51,618 bases of DNA from Oscillospiraceae bacterium. GTDB lineage: Bacteria; Bacillota; Clostridia; Oscillospirales; Oscillospiraceae. Location: the NCBI GenBank assembly GCA_910575265.1, contig CAJTEA010000017.1:1-51618 (forward strand), written 5' to 3'. The translations under genes and the position numbers were made by a program. The notes beneath the pieces were generated by a model. That model saw only the letters and a program-made list of their open reading frames with translations, did not search any database and was not told the DNA's origin. Shown here one piece after another: positions 30,761-39,133 of the stretch. The stretch's first letter is position 1, and the number at the start of each line of letters is the position of its first letter.

Positions 30761-31276
30761 ATGAACCACGAGGTCTATATTGAGGCGGGCTATATGGATG
30801 AGGCGGTGGAAGTCCCTCCGGCGGTGGTGGAACAGATTCGGCGCTCTGTTCTGGCCGCTCTGGAGGAGGAGGGGGTGGACGTGCCCTGTATGGTCGCTGT
30901 GATTGTCACCGACGACGAGGTGATTCAGGAGACCAACCTGGCCAACCGGGGGGTGGACAGCTCCACCGATGTGCTGTCTTTTCCCATGTTTCCCATGAAG
31001 CCCGGCGAGAAGCCCCGGGCGGATTGGGCGGACCCTGGGGCGGATCAGGTGTATCTGGGGGATATGATGATCTCTCTGGAGCGGGCCAACGCCCAGGCGG
31101 AGGAGTACGGCCATTCCCCGGAGCGGGAAGTCTGCTACCTTGCCGTCCACTCAGTTCTCCACCTGCTGGGCTACGACCATCTGGACGAGGGCCCCATGAA
31201 GGCCCAGATGCGAGCCAGGGAGGAGGCCATTTTAGGTAAGCTGGGGATTACAAGAGGGGAGCCGGATGAGAACTAA
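30761..31276 (+). CDS. ybeY: Endoribonuclease YbeY
   Basis: The 171-residue metal-dependent RNase matures 16S rRNA and takes part in ribosome quality control. The zinc site is HSVLHLLGYDH (His-x3-His-x5-His, about 127-137); STDVLSFPMF and VYLGDMMISLERANAQAEEYGHS are the other family blocks. It opens the era cluster, as in most Firmicutes. The usual neighbours phoH and dgkA/cdd are missing; a lipoprotein gene and a 62-aa gene stand between it and era. Confidence 0.93.
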   Translation: MNHEVYIEAGYMDEAVEVPPAVVEQIRRSVLAALEEEGVDVPCMVAVIVTDDEVIQETNLANRGVDSSTDVLSFPMFPMKPGEKPRADWADPGADQVYLGDMMISLERANAQAEEYGHSPEREVCYLAVHSVLHLLGYDHLDEGPMKAQMRAREEAILGKLGITRGEPDEN

Positions 31277-32075
31277 GCTGCTGCTTTTGGCCCTGTCCGT
31301 CCTTCTGCTGGTCGGATGTCAGACAAGCCCGGAGAAGCCGTTGGGCTCGGGGAGCAAGGGAGAGGTATCTTCTCCGGTGGAACCCCCTCCGCGGCCCAAA
31401 ACGCCCCAGGAGCTGCTGGAGGAGCAGCCCATTGATGACACCCACAAGGCTTTTCTGGTGGACACCGGCGGGCGGATGGGCACCCTGCTGGTGACCACCG
31501 AACTGGTTCCCTATGAGGAGCCTAAGGAGCTGCTTTATTACCTGCACCTCTCGGTATGGGACCCGTCGGCCCCGGAAGAGCCTATCCAAATACAGGAGAT
31601 TGACTGGGAAACGGTCCACTATGGGGAGCACCAGATCGTGGACGTGAATTTCGACGGCTACTCAGATTTCACCTATCTCTATGCCCGGGGCGTCCAGGTG
31701 GAAATGTACCACTGCATGGTCTGGGACGAGGAACAGGGGTGCTTTGAAGAGCTGCCGGTGTATGCGGAAATCCCGTCTCCCTATGTGGACCCGGAGACGG
31801 AAACCATCACCGGCTGGAGCCGCAGCAGCGCCGCCGGGGACGGCTGGACCCCCATCTACCAGTGGGTGGACGGGGAGCTGGTCTGTGTGCGGAACATTGA
31901 GGTATTTGTAAAGGAGTGGGGAGACCCGGACAGCCCCATGGTTGTTACAGTGGAGGACCGGATGGACGGGGAGCTGACCGAGGTGTTCCGCAAAGAGTTC
32001 CCAAGCGATTCTATGGGATATTTTGACGAACGCTCCAAGTGGGAAGACTTAGACTACCATGGCGAGACAGAGTAA
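31266..32075 (+). CDS. Putative lipoprotein, 269 aa
   Basis: A type II signal peptide is clear: MRTKLLLLALSVLLLVGC with lipobox LLVGC, so Cys18 should be lipidated and the protein held outside the membrane. A Pro/Ser-rich linker (about 22-55) follows, then a soluble domain with VDVNFDGYSDFTYLY (an Asp-rich, FG-GAP/EF-like loop) and ITGWSRSSAAGDGWTP, a pattern seen in XAC2610-type proteins. The gene overlaps ybeY by 11 bp. Function unknown; the loop suggests calcium binding. Confidence 0.75.
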   Translation: MRTKLLLLALSVLLLVGCQTSPEKPLGSGSKGEVSSPVEPPPRPKTPQELLEEQPIDDTHKAFLVDTGGRMGTLLVTTELVPYEEPKELLYYLHLSVWDPSAPEEPIQIQEIDWETVHYGEHQIVDVNFDGYSDFTYLYARGVQVEMYHCMVWDEEQGCFEELPVYAEIPSPYVDPETETITGWSRSSAAGDGWTPIYQWVDGELVCVRNIEVFVKEWGDPDSPMVVTVEDRMDGELTEVFRKEFPSDSMGYFDERSKWEDLDYHGETE

Positions 32076-32100
32076 ATTGAAATAAAAAGGAGAAATCACC

Positions 32101-32289
32101 ATGAAAAAAATCAAGCTGACCCCGATTGATGAGGAATTTGACCGCTATGAGGACATTGACACCGAGGAGGGCCCGCACTTTGAATTTGACCTGACCCCCT
32201 ATATCGTCACCTGCGCCATGGCCTGCGGCATGCTGTTTGTGATCCGCTTTGTGCGGAAGCATATTTTTCACAAGAACCTGTATTCGTAA
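32101..32289 (+). CDS. Small single-pass membrane protein, 62 aa
   Basis: An acidic N-terminal half (EEFDRYEDIDTEEGPHFEFD) is followed by one membrane helix (YIVTCAMACGMLFVIRFV) and a short basic tail. The ribosome site AAAAGGAGAAATCACC fixes the start. It is 51 bp before era in the same transcript. No family is recognised. Confidence 0.65.
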   Translation: MKKIKLTPIDEEFDRYEDIDTEEGPHFEFDLTPYIVTCAMACGMLFVIRFVRKHIFHKNLYS

Positions 32290-32340
32290 CTAAAAAGTCC
32301 GGGGAACCGCTCACGCCCGGAATGAAAGTGAGGATGACCT

Positions 32341-33234
32341 ATGATAAAAAAAGCAGGCATTATTACCATCTGCGGACGGCCCAACGTGGGCAAGTCCACC
32401 CTGACCAACGCCTTTGTGGGGGAGAAGGTGGCCATTGTCACCAGCAAGCCCCAGACCACCCGCAACCGCGTCCGCGGCATCAAAAACCGTGGGGAGAGCC
32501 AGTTCGTCTTTTTAGATACCCCCGGCCTCCACAAGGCCCGCACCCGCCTGGGGGACTACATGGTCAACGTGGTGAAGGAGAGCGTGGCCGATGTGGACGC
32601 CGTCCTGCTGCTGGTGGAGCCCATCCCCAATGTGGGGGAGCCGGAACAGCAGCTCATCGGACGGCTCAAAACCCTGGGCTGTCCCGCCGTGCTGGCCATC
32701 AACAAGGCGGACACCTTGGAGCAGAAGGAAAAGCTGCTGGAGGTCATCCAGACCTACAGCGCCGCCCACGACTTTGACGCCGTGGTGCCCATCTCCGCCA
32801 AAACCGGCCAAGGGGTGGAGGAGCTGCTGGACGTGCTGGAGGGTTACCTCCCCGAGGGGCCCCAGCTCTTCCCCGATGACATGACCTCCGACCAGCCGGA
32901 GCGGCAGATGATGGCGGAAATTTTACGGGAAAAGCTGCTCCTCCTGCTGGACAAGGAGATCCCCCACGGCACCGCCGTGGAGATCACCCGCTTTTCCGAG
33001 CGGGACAACGAAATTGTGGATGTGGAGGCCACCATCTACTGCGAGAAGAACAGCCACAAGGGCATCATCATCGGTAAGGGCGGGGCTATGCTGAAGAAGG
33101 CCTCCACCCTGGCCCGGCAGGACATGGAGAAGTTTATGGGAACCAAGGTATTTTTAAAAACCTGGGTCAAGGTCAAGGAGAACTGGCGGGACAACCCGGC
33201 GGCGATTCAAAATTTCGGGTACGTGAAGGAGTAA
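32341..33234 (+). CDS. era: GTPase Era
   Basis: The 297-residue GTPase binds the 3' end of 16S rRNA and aids 30S assembly. G1 is GRPNVGKST (12-20), G2 TTRNRVRGI, G3 DTPGLH, G4 NKAD and G5 SAKTG. The KH domain is at the C-terminus (GIIIGKGGAMLKKASTLARQDMEKFMGTKVFLKTWVKVKENW). Complete and of normal length. Confidence 0.96.
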   Translation: MIKKAGIITICGRPNVGKSTLTNAFVGEKVAIVTSKPQTTRNRVRGIKNRGESQFVFLDTPGLHKARTRLGDYMVNVVKESVADVDAVLLLVEPIPNVGEPEQQLIGRLKTLGCPAVLAINKADTLEQKEKLLEVIQTYSAAHDFDAVVPISAKTGQGVEELLDVLEGYLPEGPQLFPDDMTSDQPERQMMAEILREKLLLLLDKEIPHGTAVEITRFSERDNEIVDVEATIYCEKNSHKGIIIGKGGAMLKKASTLARQDMEKFMGTKVFLKTWVKVKENWRDNPAAIQNFGYVKE

Positions 33235-33235
33235 T

Positions 33236-33442
33236 ATGGAGTATTCAAGGGATGATTTGCTGGAAGCCAAACGGCAAATCGACTCGACCCTGCACAAGCT
33301 GCGGGAGACGGTTAAGACGCTTCAAGCGAAAGAAAAACCGGAACGTTACAAGTCCCAGATCACCCTGGCGGAGCGCCGGGTGAGGGCGTTTGAGATTGCG
33401 AATTTTCTCCTGGAGAAGGAGTTTGAAAGAGGAACAGACTAA
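33236..33442 (+). CDS. Small coiled-coil protein, 68 aa
   Basis: The ATG lies 1 base after the era stop. The product is all helical and highly charged (DLLEAKRQIDSTLHKLRETVKTL ... LAERRVRAFEIANFLLEKEFERG) with heptad-like leucines. It resembles small uncharacterised proteins next to era in related Clostridia. No function can be assigned. Confidence 0.6.
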   Translation: MEYSRDDLLEAKRQIDSTLHKLRETVKTLQAKEKPERYKSQITLAERRVRAFEIANFLLEKEFERGTD

Positions 33443-33509
33443 AATTTCCCGCTTATAGTTTTGCGCCAAACAGCCAGCCTAATCATAGAAAGAAAGGGAG
33501 GGCTGTGCC

Positions 33510-33653
33510 ATGGATGAGCGGGGACTTTGGGAGCTGTTTTGCAGAACCGGCCTGCCGGAGGTCTATCTGGCCATCGCCGGGGAACGTCAGGAGTATTTTC
33601 AGTGGGAAGAGCCGGTCAAAACGGCCTTCCAGCCAAAAATTGAGCAAGCTTGA
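33510..33653 (+). CDS. YqzL-like protein, 47 aa
   Basis: A short gene starts at ATG 33510 after AAAGGGAGGG and ends at TGA 33651-33653. The product begins MDERGLWELFCRTGLPEVYL and contains the LWELF.RTG.PE.YL pattern of YqzL proteins, which are also 47 residues in Bacillus subtilis and lie between era and recO, as here. The function of YqzL is unknown. Confidence 0.75.
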   Translation: MDERGLWELFCRTGLPEVYLAIAGERQEYFQWEEPVKTAFQPKIEQA

Positions 33654-33688
33654 CGGGCGTCCTTGCCCGTTACATAGGAGGGCGGGCC

Positions 33689-34444
33689 ATGCACATGACC
33701 ACTAAGGCCCTGGTTTTGCGTACGGTGGACTATAAAGAGACGGACAAAATCCTCACCCTGTTTACCCAGGAACAGGGCAAGCTCACCGCCTCCGCCCGGG
33801 GGTGCCGGAAAAAAGGAAGCGCCATCGCCGCCGGCTGCCAGCTTCTGGCCTGGTCGGAGATGGTGCTCTACGATTATCAAGGCCGCTGGGCCGTCAAGGA
33901 GGCGTCCACCGAGCGGCTGTTTCAGGGAGCGCGGGACGACATTGAGCGTCTGGCCTTGGGCTGCTATTTCGCCGAGGCGGCGGAGCTGCTGGCGGTGGAG
34001 GGTCTGCCCAGCCGGTCGCTGCTGTCCCTCACCCTGAACAGTCTCCACGCCCTAGATAAGCTGCCGGAAAAGCCGCTTCCCTTGGTGAAGGCCGCCTTTG
34101 AGTGGAAGGCTATGGCCCTGGCGGGGTATGAGCCGCTGATCGACGGCTGCGCTGTCTGCGGAGTGAATCCCCCGGAGGCCCCCCGGTTTCATCTGCGGGA
34201 GGGGGTGCTCCACTGCGCGAAATGCCGGGGCGAGGTGGGGGAGGGTATCTCCATGCCCCTGTCCCTCCCGGCGCTGGCGGCGCTGGAGCACATCGTCCAC
34301 GGCGACCCCAAGCGGCTGTTCTCCTTCCGTCTGGATGGGGAGCCGCTGAAGGAGCTGGCCGACGCCGCCGAAGCCTACCTCCACACCCAGCTGGAGCGGG
34401 GCTTTTCCACGCTGGATTATTACAAGAGCCTGCAGCTTTCTTGA
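33689..34444 (+). CDS. recO: DNA repair protein RecO
   Basis: The 251-residue protein loads RecA with RecR onto SSB-coated DNA. The N-terminal OB fold runs TTKALVLRTVDYKETDKILTLFTQEQGKLTASARG; a helical domain follows, with a zinc site C-AVC ... HC-AKC at about 165-195. The start ATG at 33689 (MHMTTKALV) has TAGGAGGGCGG upstream. The order era-yqzL-recO is conserved. Confidence 0.93.
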   Translation: MHMTTKALVLRTVDYKETDKILTLFTQEQGKLTASARGCRKKGSAIAAGCQLLAWSEMVLYDYQGRWAVKEASTERLFQGARDDIERLALGCYFAEAAELLAVEGLPSRSLLSLTLNSLHALDKLPEKPLPLVKAAFEWKAMALAGYEPLIDGCAVCGVNPPEAPRFHLREGVLHCAKCRGEVGEGISMPLSLPALAALEHIVHGDPKRLFSFRLDGEPLKELADAAEAYLHTQLERGFSTLDYYKSLQLS

Positions 34445-34462
34445 GCGTTAGGAGGTGTTCGG

Positions 34463-34849
34463 ATGATTTGGTTTTGGCTCTTTACGCTGGCAGCGGACCT
34501 GCTGATCCCGCTGTGCATGATTGGCTTCGGGAGGCTGTTTTTGAACAAGGCGCCAAAGTCGATCAACAGTACATTTGGCTACCGGACCACGATGTCCGTG
34601 AAGAATCAGGATACCTGGCAGTTTGCCCACCGTTACTGCGGAAGGCTGTGGTATTGGCTGGGCCTGATCATGCTGCCCCTGACCGTGGTTCCAATGGCGC
34701 TTGTGCTTGGCGGAGAGATTGGCGACATCGGACGGGTTGGTACGGTGATCTGCTTTGCCCAGCTTGTCCCCATGGTGGGGGCCATTGTCCCCACGGAGCT
34801 GGCGCTGCGGCGGACCTTTGACAGGGACGGAAGACGGAAAACAGCGTAA
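34463..34849 (+). CDS. SdpI-family membrane protein
   Basis: A 128-residue protein with three to four membrane helices and the SdpI/YhfL signature INSTFGYRTTMSVKNQDTWQFAHRYCGRLW. SdpI of Bacillus subtilis gives immunity to the SdpC toxin; most relatives are unassigned. It follows recO by 18 bp and ends at a strong terminator. No toxin gene is nearby, so immunity is not implied. Confidence 0.8.
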   Translation: MIWFWLFTLAADLLIPLCMIGFGRLFLNKAPKSINSTFGYRTTMSVKNQDTWQFAHRYCGRLWYWLGLIMLPLTVVPMALVLGGEIGDIGRVGTVICFAQLVPMVGAIVPTELALRRTFDRDGRRKTA

Positions 34850-34852
34850 AAC

Positions 34853-34881
34853 AAGCCCTCCGGCTCTGCCGGAGGGCTTTT
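34853..34881. terminator. Bidirectional terminator
   Basis: A 12-bp perfect stem AAGCCCTCCGGC (34853-34864) / GCCGGAGGGCTT (34868-34879) between convergent genes. Confidence 0.85.
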
Positions 34882-34887
34882 CAAAGA

Positions 34888-35076
34888 TTACTGCTGGGCC
34901 TCAACCTGGCCGAAGGAACGGCCGTTATAGGTCAGGCAATTCTTGCACATACGGTGAGGCAGCCGGTAAGCCCCGCACTTGGGGCAGGTCACGATACCGG
35001 GGGTTTCCAGCTTCCAGTGGGAGCTGCGCCGCTTATCGCGCCGGGCCTTGGATACTTTTCCCTTGGGGACCGCCAT
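34888..35076 (-). CDS. rpmF: Ribosomal protein L32
   Basis: The 62-residue basic protein starts [20 protein letters not shown] and has the zinc-binding pattern [17 protein letters not shown] of the C+ form of L32. The start at 35076 has AGGAGGTG upstream. It follows the YceD-family gene, the conserved yceD-rpmF order. Confidence 0.95.
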   Translation of the reverse strand: MAVPKGKVSKARRDKRRSSHWKLETPGIVTCPKCGAYRLPHRMCKNCLTYNGRSFGQVEAQQ

Positions 35077-35122
35077 GGGTGACACCTCCTTCGGCTGTGC
35101 CGGTCAGGGCACGTTTGCGTAC

Positions 35123-35626
35123 TCACTCAGCTTCCTTATCCAACAGCTGCGCAAGGGCCGCCAGTCTTGGATCGACATCAGGTCCGCACCCGCAGGGACC
35201 GAGGTTCAAATCGGCTCCGCACTTGGCGCACAGCCCTTTGCAGTCGTCTGAGCAAAGGTTTTTGGTGTCCATCGCGAGCACGAAGGCTGTGGTCACCGCC
35301 TCATCCAGGTCCAGCTCAGTGCCGCTGAGCAGAAGGATGTCGTCACGCTCCTCGTCCTCCAGCTCCTGGGCTACCAGATTGTCCAGCACGACCACCTTTT
35401 CCCGGGAAAACTCCTTCCCACAGCGGTCGCAGGCCAGCTCCAGAAGAGAGCGGGCGGTTCCCTCCAGCACCAAGGCTCCGGCGTGGTTGGTCACGCCGCC
35501 CTCGATCTGAACGGGGTGGACGATGGGCCTGCTTCCAAAAAAATCCTCCTGAGACAGGTCCAGCTGGAATTGAAACGTCTTTTTCGCGTCCGGGACGTGA
35601 ATGATATCGCGCAGATCCAGGCGCAT
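35123..35626 (-). CDS. YceD/DUF177 family protein
   Basis: The 167-residue protein has the DUF177 core: LEGTARSLLELACDRCGKEFSRE, then LDLDEAVTTAFVLAMDTKNLCSDDCKGLCAKCGADLN with five Cys that can hold zinc. Members lie upstream of rpmF and are thought to help 23S rRNA or L32 assembly; in plants the relative is needed for 23S processing. It is 46 bp upstream of rpmF on the same strand. Confidence 0.9.
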   Translation of the reverse strand: MRLDLRDIIHVPDAKKTFQFQLDLSQEDFFGSRPIVHPVQIEGGVTNHAGALVLEGTARSLLELACDRCGKEFSREKVVVLDNLVAQELEDEERDDILLLSGTELDLDEAVTTAFVLAMDTKNLCSDDCKGLCAKCGADLNLGPCGCGPDVDPRLAALAQLLDKEAE

Positions 35627-35798
35627 GGCGTTCCTCCCCGGGGGAGCGGTCCCCCATACTCGCAGAATGGTACGCAGAATATTATAAAGAATCCTGTTCC
35701 AAATGTCAAATACTTTTCACAAATTTCTCCACGAATTTTATTGACACCGGGGGTGGAATATGGTGAAATATTCCTTGAGAAGGCAGGAGGGACACACT

Positions 35799-36758
35799 AT
35801 GAGGGAATTTACCGTTGGCAAAAACGACGCCGGACAGCGGCTGGACCGCTGGCTGGCCAAGACCCTTCCCCTGCTCCCCGCCCCGCTGGCCCAGAAGTAT
35901 ATCCGTCTCAAGCGGGTGAAGGTGAACGGCAGAGGCAGCAGGCGGGATGCGCGTTTGGCGGCGGGGGATGTGCTTCAGCTGTACATCAACGACGAGTTTT
36001 TCGACAAGCCCACCCCGGAAAACGCCTTTCTCTCCCTCTACCAGCCCAAGCTGAACATCCTCTATGAGGACGAGCATATTATGCTGCTGGACAAGCGCCC
36101 CGGGCTGGTGGTCCACCCGGACGAGAACGAGCGGGTGAACACCCTGCTCACCCACATCCAGGCCTATCTCTATCAGAAAAAGGAGTGGTCCCCCTACTGG
36201 GAGAACTCCTTCGCCCCCGCCCTGTGCAACCGCATTGACCGGAATACCGGGGGCATCGTCATCGCCGCCAAGACCGCCGAGGCCCTGCGGGTGATGAACC
36301 AGAAGATCAAGGACCGGGAGCTGACCAAGCTCTATTTGTGCGTGGTTCAGGGGAGAATGTCCCCCCCGGAGGGAAAGCTGGAGGGCTGGATTTTCAAGGA
36401 CGAGGTGAAAAAACAGGTCTATGTCCGCAAAAAGCCGGAGCCGGGGGCCAAGTCGGCGGTGACAGTCTACAGGACGCTGAAGGTGAAAAACGGCCTGTCC
36501 CTGGTGGAGTGCGACCTGATTACCGGGCGGACCCACCAGATTCGGGCCCAGTTCGCCGCCGCCGGACATCCCCTCATTGGCGACGGCAAATACGGCAGCG
36601 AGCGGGAGAACCGCAAATACAACCGCCGCGGACAGGCGCTGTACTCCTATAAGCTGACCTTTCACTTCACCACCGATGCCGGGCCGCTGGAGCACCTTAA
36701 CGGACGGACCTTCCAGGTGGAGGACGTAGAATTTGTAAAAGAATATTTTTCAGCTTGA
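35799..36758 (+). CDS. RluA-family 23S rRNA pseudouridine synthase
   Basis: The 319-residue protein has an N-terminal S4 domain (DAGQRLDRWLAKTLP ... IRLKRVKVNG) and a catalytic domain with Asp147 in CNRIDRNTGGIVIAAK. LYEDEHIMLLDKRPGLVVHP and LITGRTHQIRAQFAAAGHPLIGDGKYG are the other motifs. RluC/RluD-like. The start at 35799 has GCAGGAGGG upstream. Its stop codon lies inside the -35 box of the next gene. Confidence 0.93.
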   Translation: MREFTVGKNDAGQRLDRWLAKTLPLLPAPLAQKYIRLKRVKVNGRGSRRDARLAAGDVLQLYINDEFFDKPTPENAFLSLYQPKLNILYEDEHIMLLDKRPGLVVHPDENERVNTLLTHIQAYLYQKKEWSPYWENSFAPALCNRIDRNTGGIVIAAKTAEALRVMNQKIKDRELTKLYLCVVQGRMSPPEGKLEGWIFKDEVKKQVYVRKKPEPGAKSAVTVYRTLKVKNGLSLVECDLITGRTHQIRAQFAAAGHPLIGDGKYGSERENRKYNRRGQALYSYKLTFHFTTDAGPLEHLNGRTFQVEDVEFVKEYFSA

Positions 36759-36783
36759 CATCAGCCTCCTACAGGTGTAGTAT
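36755..36783 (+). promoter_or_regulatory. Promoter of the blaI-like operon
   Basis: TTGACA (36755-36760), 17 bp, TAGTAT (36778-36783). Confidence 0.75.
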
Positions 36784-36806
36784 GGTATGTGAGACTACAA
36801 CTGTAG
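36769..36806. promoter_or_regulatory. Two BlaI-type operators
   Basis: CTACAGGTGTAG (36769-36780) and CTACAACTGTAG (36795-36806) are palindromes with the TACA/TGTA half-sites of BlaI/MecI repressors. The first overlaps the -10 box, the second lies just before the ribosome site, so the repressor should block its own operon. Confidence 0.8.
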
Positions 36807-36817
36807 GAGGCGGTTTT

Positions 36818-37183
36818 ATGACCAGATTGTCCGACCGGGAGTGGACGGTTCTCGGGGTCCTGTGGGATACCGGGGGCGCGACGCTGGGGGAGGTGACCCG
36901 GGCGCTTCAGGCGGAGACCGGCTGGAGCCGGAACACGGTGCTCACCTACCTCACCCGGATGGAGGCCAAGGGGCTGGTATCCATCGACAAGGAGGGATAT
37001 CCCCGGCTGTACCGGGCGGCGCTGAGCCGGGAGGACTGCCAGGCCCAGGCTCGGGACAGTTTCCTGCGAAATGTGTACCGAGGGGCCGCCGGGGATTTGG
37101 TGGCGGCGTTTTTGAAGGAGCGGCCCGTCTCCCCGGAGGAGCGGGCGGCGCTGCGCCGTCTGCTGGACGAGATGGAGGTGTAG
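36818..37183 (+). CDS. BlaI/MecI-family transcriptional repressor
   Basis: The 121-residue winged-helix protein: RLSDREWTVLGVLWDTGGATLGEVTRAL, recognition part ETGWSRNTVLTYLTRMEAKGLV, wing IDKEGYPRLYRA, and a C-terminal dimerisation helix. In this family the dimer is cleaved or released after the partner M56 membrane protease senses a signal. The start at 36818 has GTAGGAGG upstream. The next gene begins 3 bp after its stop. Confidence 0.9.
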   Translation: MTRLSDREWTVLGVLWDTGGATLGEVTRALQAETGWSRNTVLTYLTRMEAKGLVSIDKEGYPRLYRAALSREDCQAQARDSFLRNVYRGAAGDLVAAFLKERPVSPEERAALRRLLDEMEV

Positions 37184-37186
37184 CCG

Positions 37187-39133
37187 GTGAAGGATATCTG
37201 GTCCTTTCTGCTCCAAACCTTGACCGCTTCCGGGGTGGCGGCGCTGCTGCTGGCGCTGAAGGCTGTGTTCCGGGACAAGCTGTCCCCCCGGTGGCAGTTC
37301 GCCGCCTGGGGTGTGCTGGCTATGGTCCTGCTGCTCCCGGCGGGCTGGCGGGGGCGGTATGTTCTGTTTAACTGGCCCTTCTATGTGGAGCTGCTCCGCT
37401 CCGCCCTCACCGGGGAGTACGGGGCGCTGGCCCATGTGACCGTTCCCCTTCCCATTCCTGCGCCGGTCATGCCCCGGACAGCGGCGGACTGGCTGTTTGC
37501 CGTCTACGCGCTGGGGACGGCGGTTTTCCTGCTTTGGTATGTGTACTCCTATGTCCGCCTGCGGCTGGCGCTGCGGAGGGGCCGTCCGGTGGAGGACGGG
37601 CGGGTCCGGGCGGTGGCGGAGGTCTGGAATCTGCCCGTCTGTCCCGCGGTGGAGGTGGACGGTCTGCCGTCGGCCTTTATCTGCGGGGTGTTTCAGCCTG
37701 TGCTGGCCCTGCCGGCGGGGGCGGAGACGGACGAGAAGGTCCTGCTCCACGAGCTGCTCCACCTGAAATACCACGACGCCGCCTGGGGGCTGGTGATCTG
37801 CCTCTTCCGGTGCCTCCACTGGTGCAACCCCCTGCTGTGGTACTGCGCCGATCAGGCGGGAAACGACCTGGAGTCCCTGTGCGACCAGCGGGTGCTGGAG
37901 CGGCTGGAGGGGGAGGACCGGCGGGACTATGGCCGCATCCTCCTCAGCATGGCGGACGAGAGGTACGCCCGGGCGCCGGGGACCTCCTCCATGGCCAATG
38001 GCGGAAAAAACATCCGCCGCCGGATTGAGGCCATCGCCCGGTTCAAGAAGTACCCGGCGGGGATGGGACTGGTTTCGGTGTGCGTTCTCCTGCTGCTGGC
38101 CGTGCCGCTGGCGGTGGGGGCAAAGGCTCCGGTGAGCAACCTGGGGCTGGGCGGCTTTGCCGCCGCCGACTTTGTCGCCGCCGACTTTGTCTACGCCCGG
38201 ACGGTCTACTGCACCACCTGCGCCGGAGCCTTCGATACCTATGCCAAGGCCGTGATCACCGGGCGCATCAAATACCGGGTCATGTGCGCTCCTCTGGCAG
38301 AGCAGAATAATCTGGCGGAGACATATGGCCGTCCCGGCTCCGGCGGCTGGATGGAGGAGAAGCTGGATGAGCTGCCAAACGGGATTGACCGCTCCTGCGG
38401 CTACCAGATTTGTAACCTGGTCCAGGTGGGGGAAAACACCTACGAAGGGCTGCTGGCAATGGCGTTGCATGATATGCCGGAAGGAGTAGAATGGAATGGA
38501 ACTGCGGCGACGCGCTGGATAGCGGTCCAGCCCCTCTGGGCGGAGAAGGAGGGAAATCGCTGGGTGGTGATTCCTCAGGGGGACCTGGAAGCGGTTCAGG
38601 GGGACATGCAGCAGCTCGGCTATAACCGGACTCTGCCCTGCCTGACCTACGAGGCCCAGTGGGAGGACCTCCTCGTCCGGGAGCGGTGGCGGACCACCTC
38701 CAGAGTGGACAGCTATGAGCAGGTCAGCAGCGGTTTCCGGTCCACGACCACCTTCAGCACCACCCCTCAGCCCGACGGTGAGTTTACCAGCTGGTTTGAC
38801 CAGGAGTTGTCTGTTACCCGCGCCGGCGGCCCGGAGGAGCGGATGTATGGTACTGTCGGCCTGTCCTGCATGCCGCTGTGGGGAGACGAGGAGCATCGGC
38901 CCGCGCTGCGGGACCCAGGGCCGGTGAACAGCAGCGGCGGCAGCTCCACTGGCGAGGATTGGGGAACTGTCTATCTGCCGGAAAGCGGCGAGACCATTGT
39001 CACCGGCGGCGGCGGCATGCGGGAGGGCGTCATCGACCCGCCCGCCGCCTACGCGGCGGACCTCTACCTCAACGAGGAAAAAGCCGGGTCGCTGACCCTA
39101 TACCCTGTGAAAGGAGGGCTGGACCTTGACTGA
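37187..39133 (+). CDS. M56-family membrane metalloprotease, BlaR1-like
   Basis: The 648-residue protein has four N-terminal membrane helices and the zinc protease motif HELLH at 188-192 within KVLLHELLHLKYHDAAWGL, with LHWCNPLLWYCADQAGNDLESLCDQRVL after it. A last membrane helix (GLVSVCVLLLLAVPLAVG, about 288-310) leads to an extracytoplasmic C-terminal part of about 340 residues. That part is not a penicillin-binding domain: no SxxK/SxN/KTG set is visible, and it starts with the near-repeat AADFVAADFV. So the signal is not likely to be a beta-lactam. GTG start. Pairs with the BlaI-like repressor. Confidence 0.88.
   Translation: MKDIWSFLLQTLTASGVAALLLALKAVFRDKLSPRWQFAAWGVLAMVLLLPAGWRGRYVLFNWPFYVELLRSALTGEYGALAHVTVPLPIPAPVMPRTAADWLFAVYALGTAVFLLWYVYSYVRLRLALRRGRPVEDGRVRAVAEVWNLPVCPAVEVDGLPSAFICGVFQPVLALPAGAETDEKVLLHELLHLKYHDAAWGLVICLFRCLHWCNPLLWYCADQAGNDLESLCDQRVLERLEGEDRRDYGRILLSMADERYARAPGTSSMANGGKNIRRRIEAIARFKKYPAGMGLVSVCVLLLLAVPLAVGAKAPVSNLGLGGFAAADFVAADFVYARTVYCTTCAGAFDTYAKAVITGRIKYRVMCAPLAEQNNLAETYGRPGSGGWMEEKLDELPNGIDRSCGYQICNLVQVGENTYEGLLAMALHDMPEGVEWNGTAATRWIAVQPLWAEKEGNRWVVIPQGDLEAVQGDMQQLGYNRTLPCLTYEAQWEDLLVRERWRTTSRVDSYEQVSSGFRSTTTFSTTPQPDGEFTSWFDQELSVTRAGGPEERMYGTVGLSCMPLWGDEEHRPALRDPGPVNSSGGSSTGEDWGTVYLPESGETIVTGGGGMREGVIDPPAAYAADLYLNEEKAGSLTLYPVKGGLDLD

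Noticed and set aside
33236..33442. Fourth member of the small-protein (DUF6809-like) family
   Set aside because: It is helical and of similar size, but lacks the E-x2-R...Y and HG-x-x-LG blocks and has no Xre partner.
36761..38896. 711-codon minus-strand frame over the BlaI/M56 genes
   Set aside because: Pro/Gln/Arg-rich, no motif, antisense to well-supported genes with a BlaI promoter.
36755..39133. Beta-lactam resistance locus
   Set aside because: BlaI and M56 genes are present, but there is no beta-lactamase or PBP gene and no penicillin-binding motif in the sensor.
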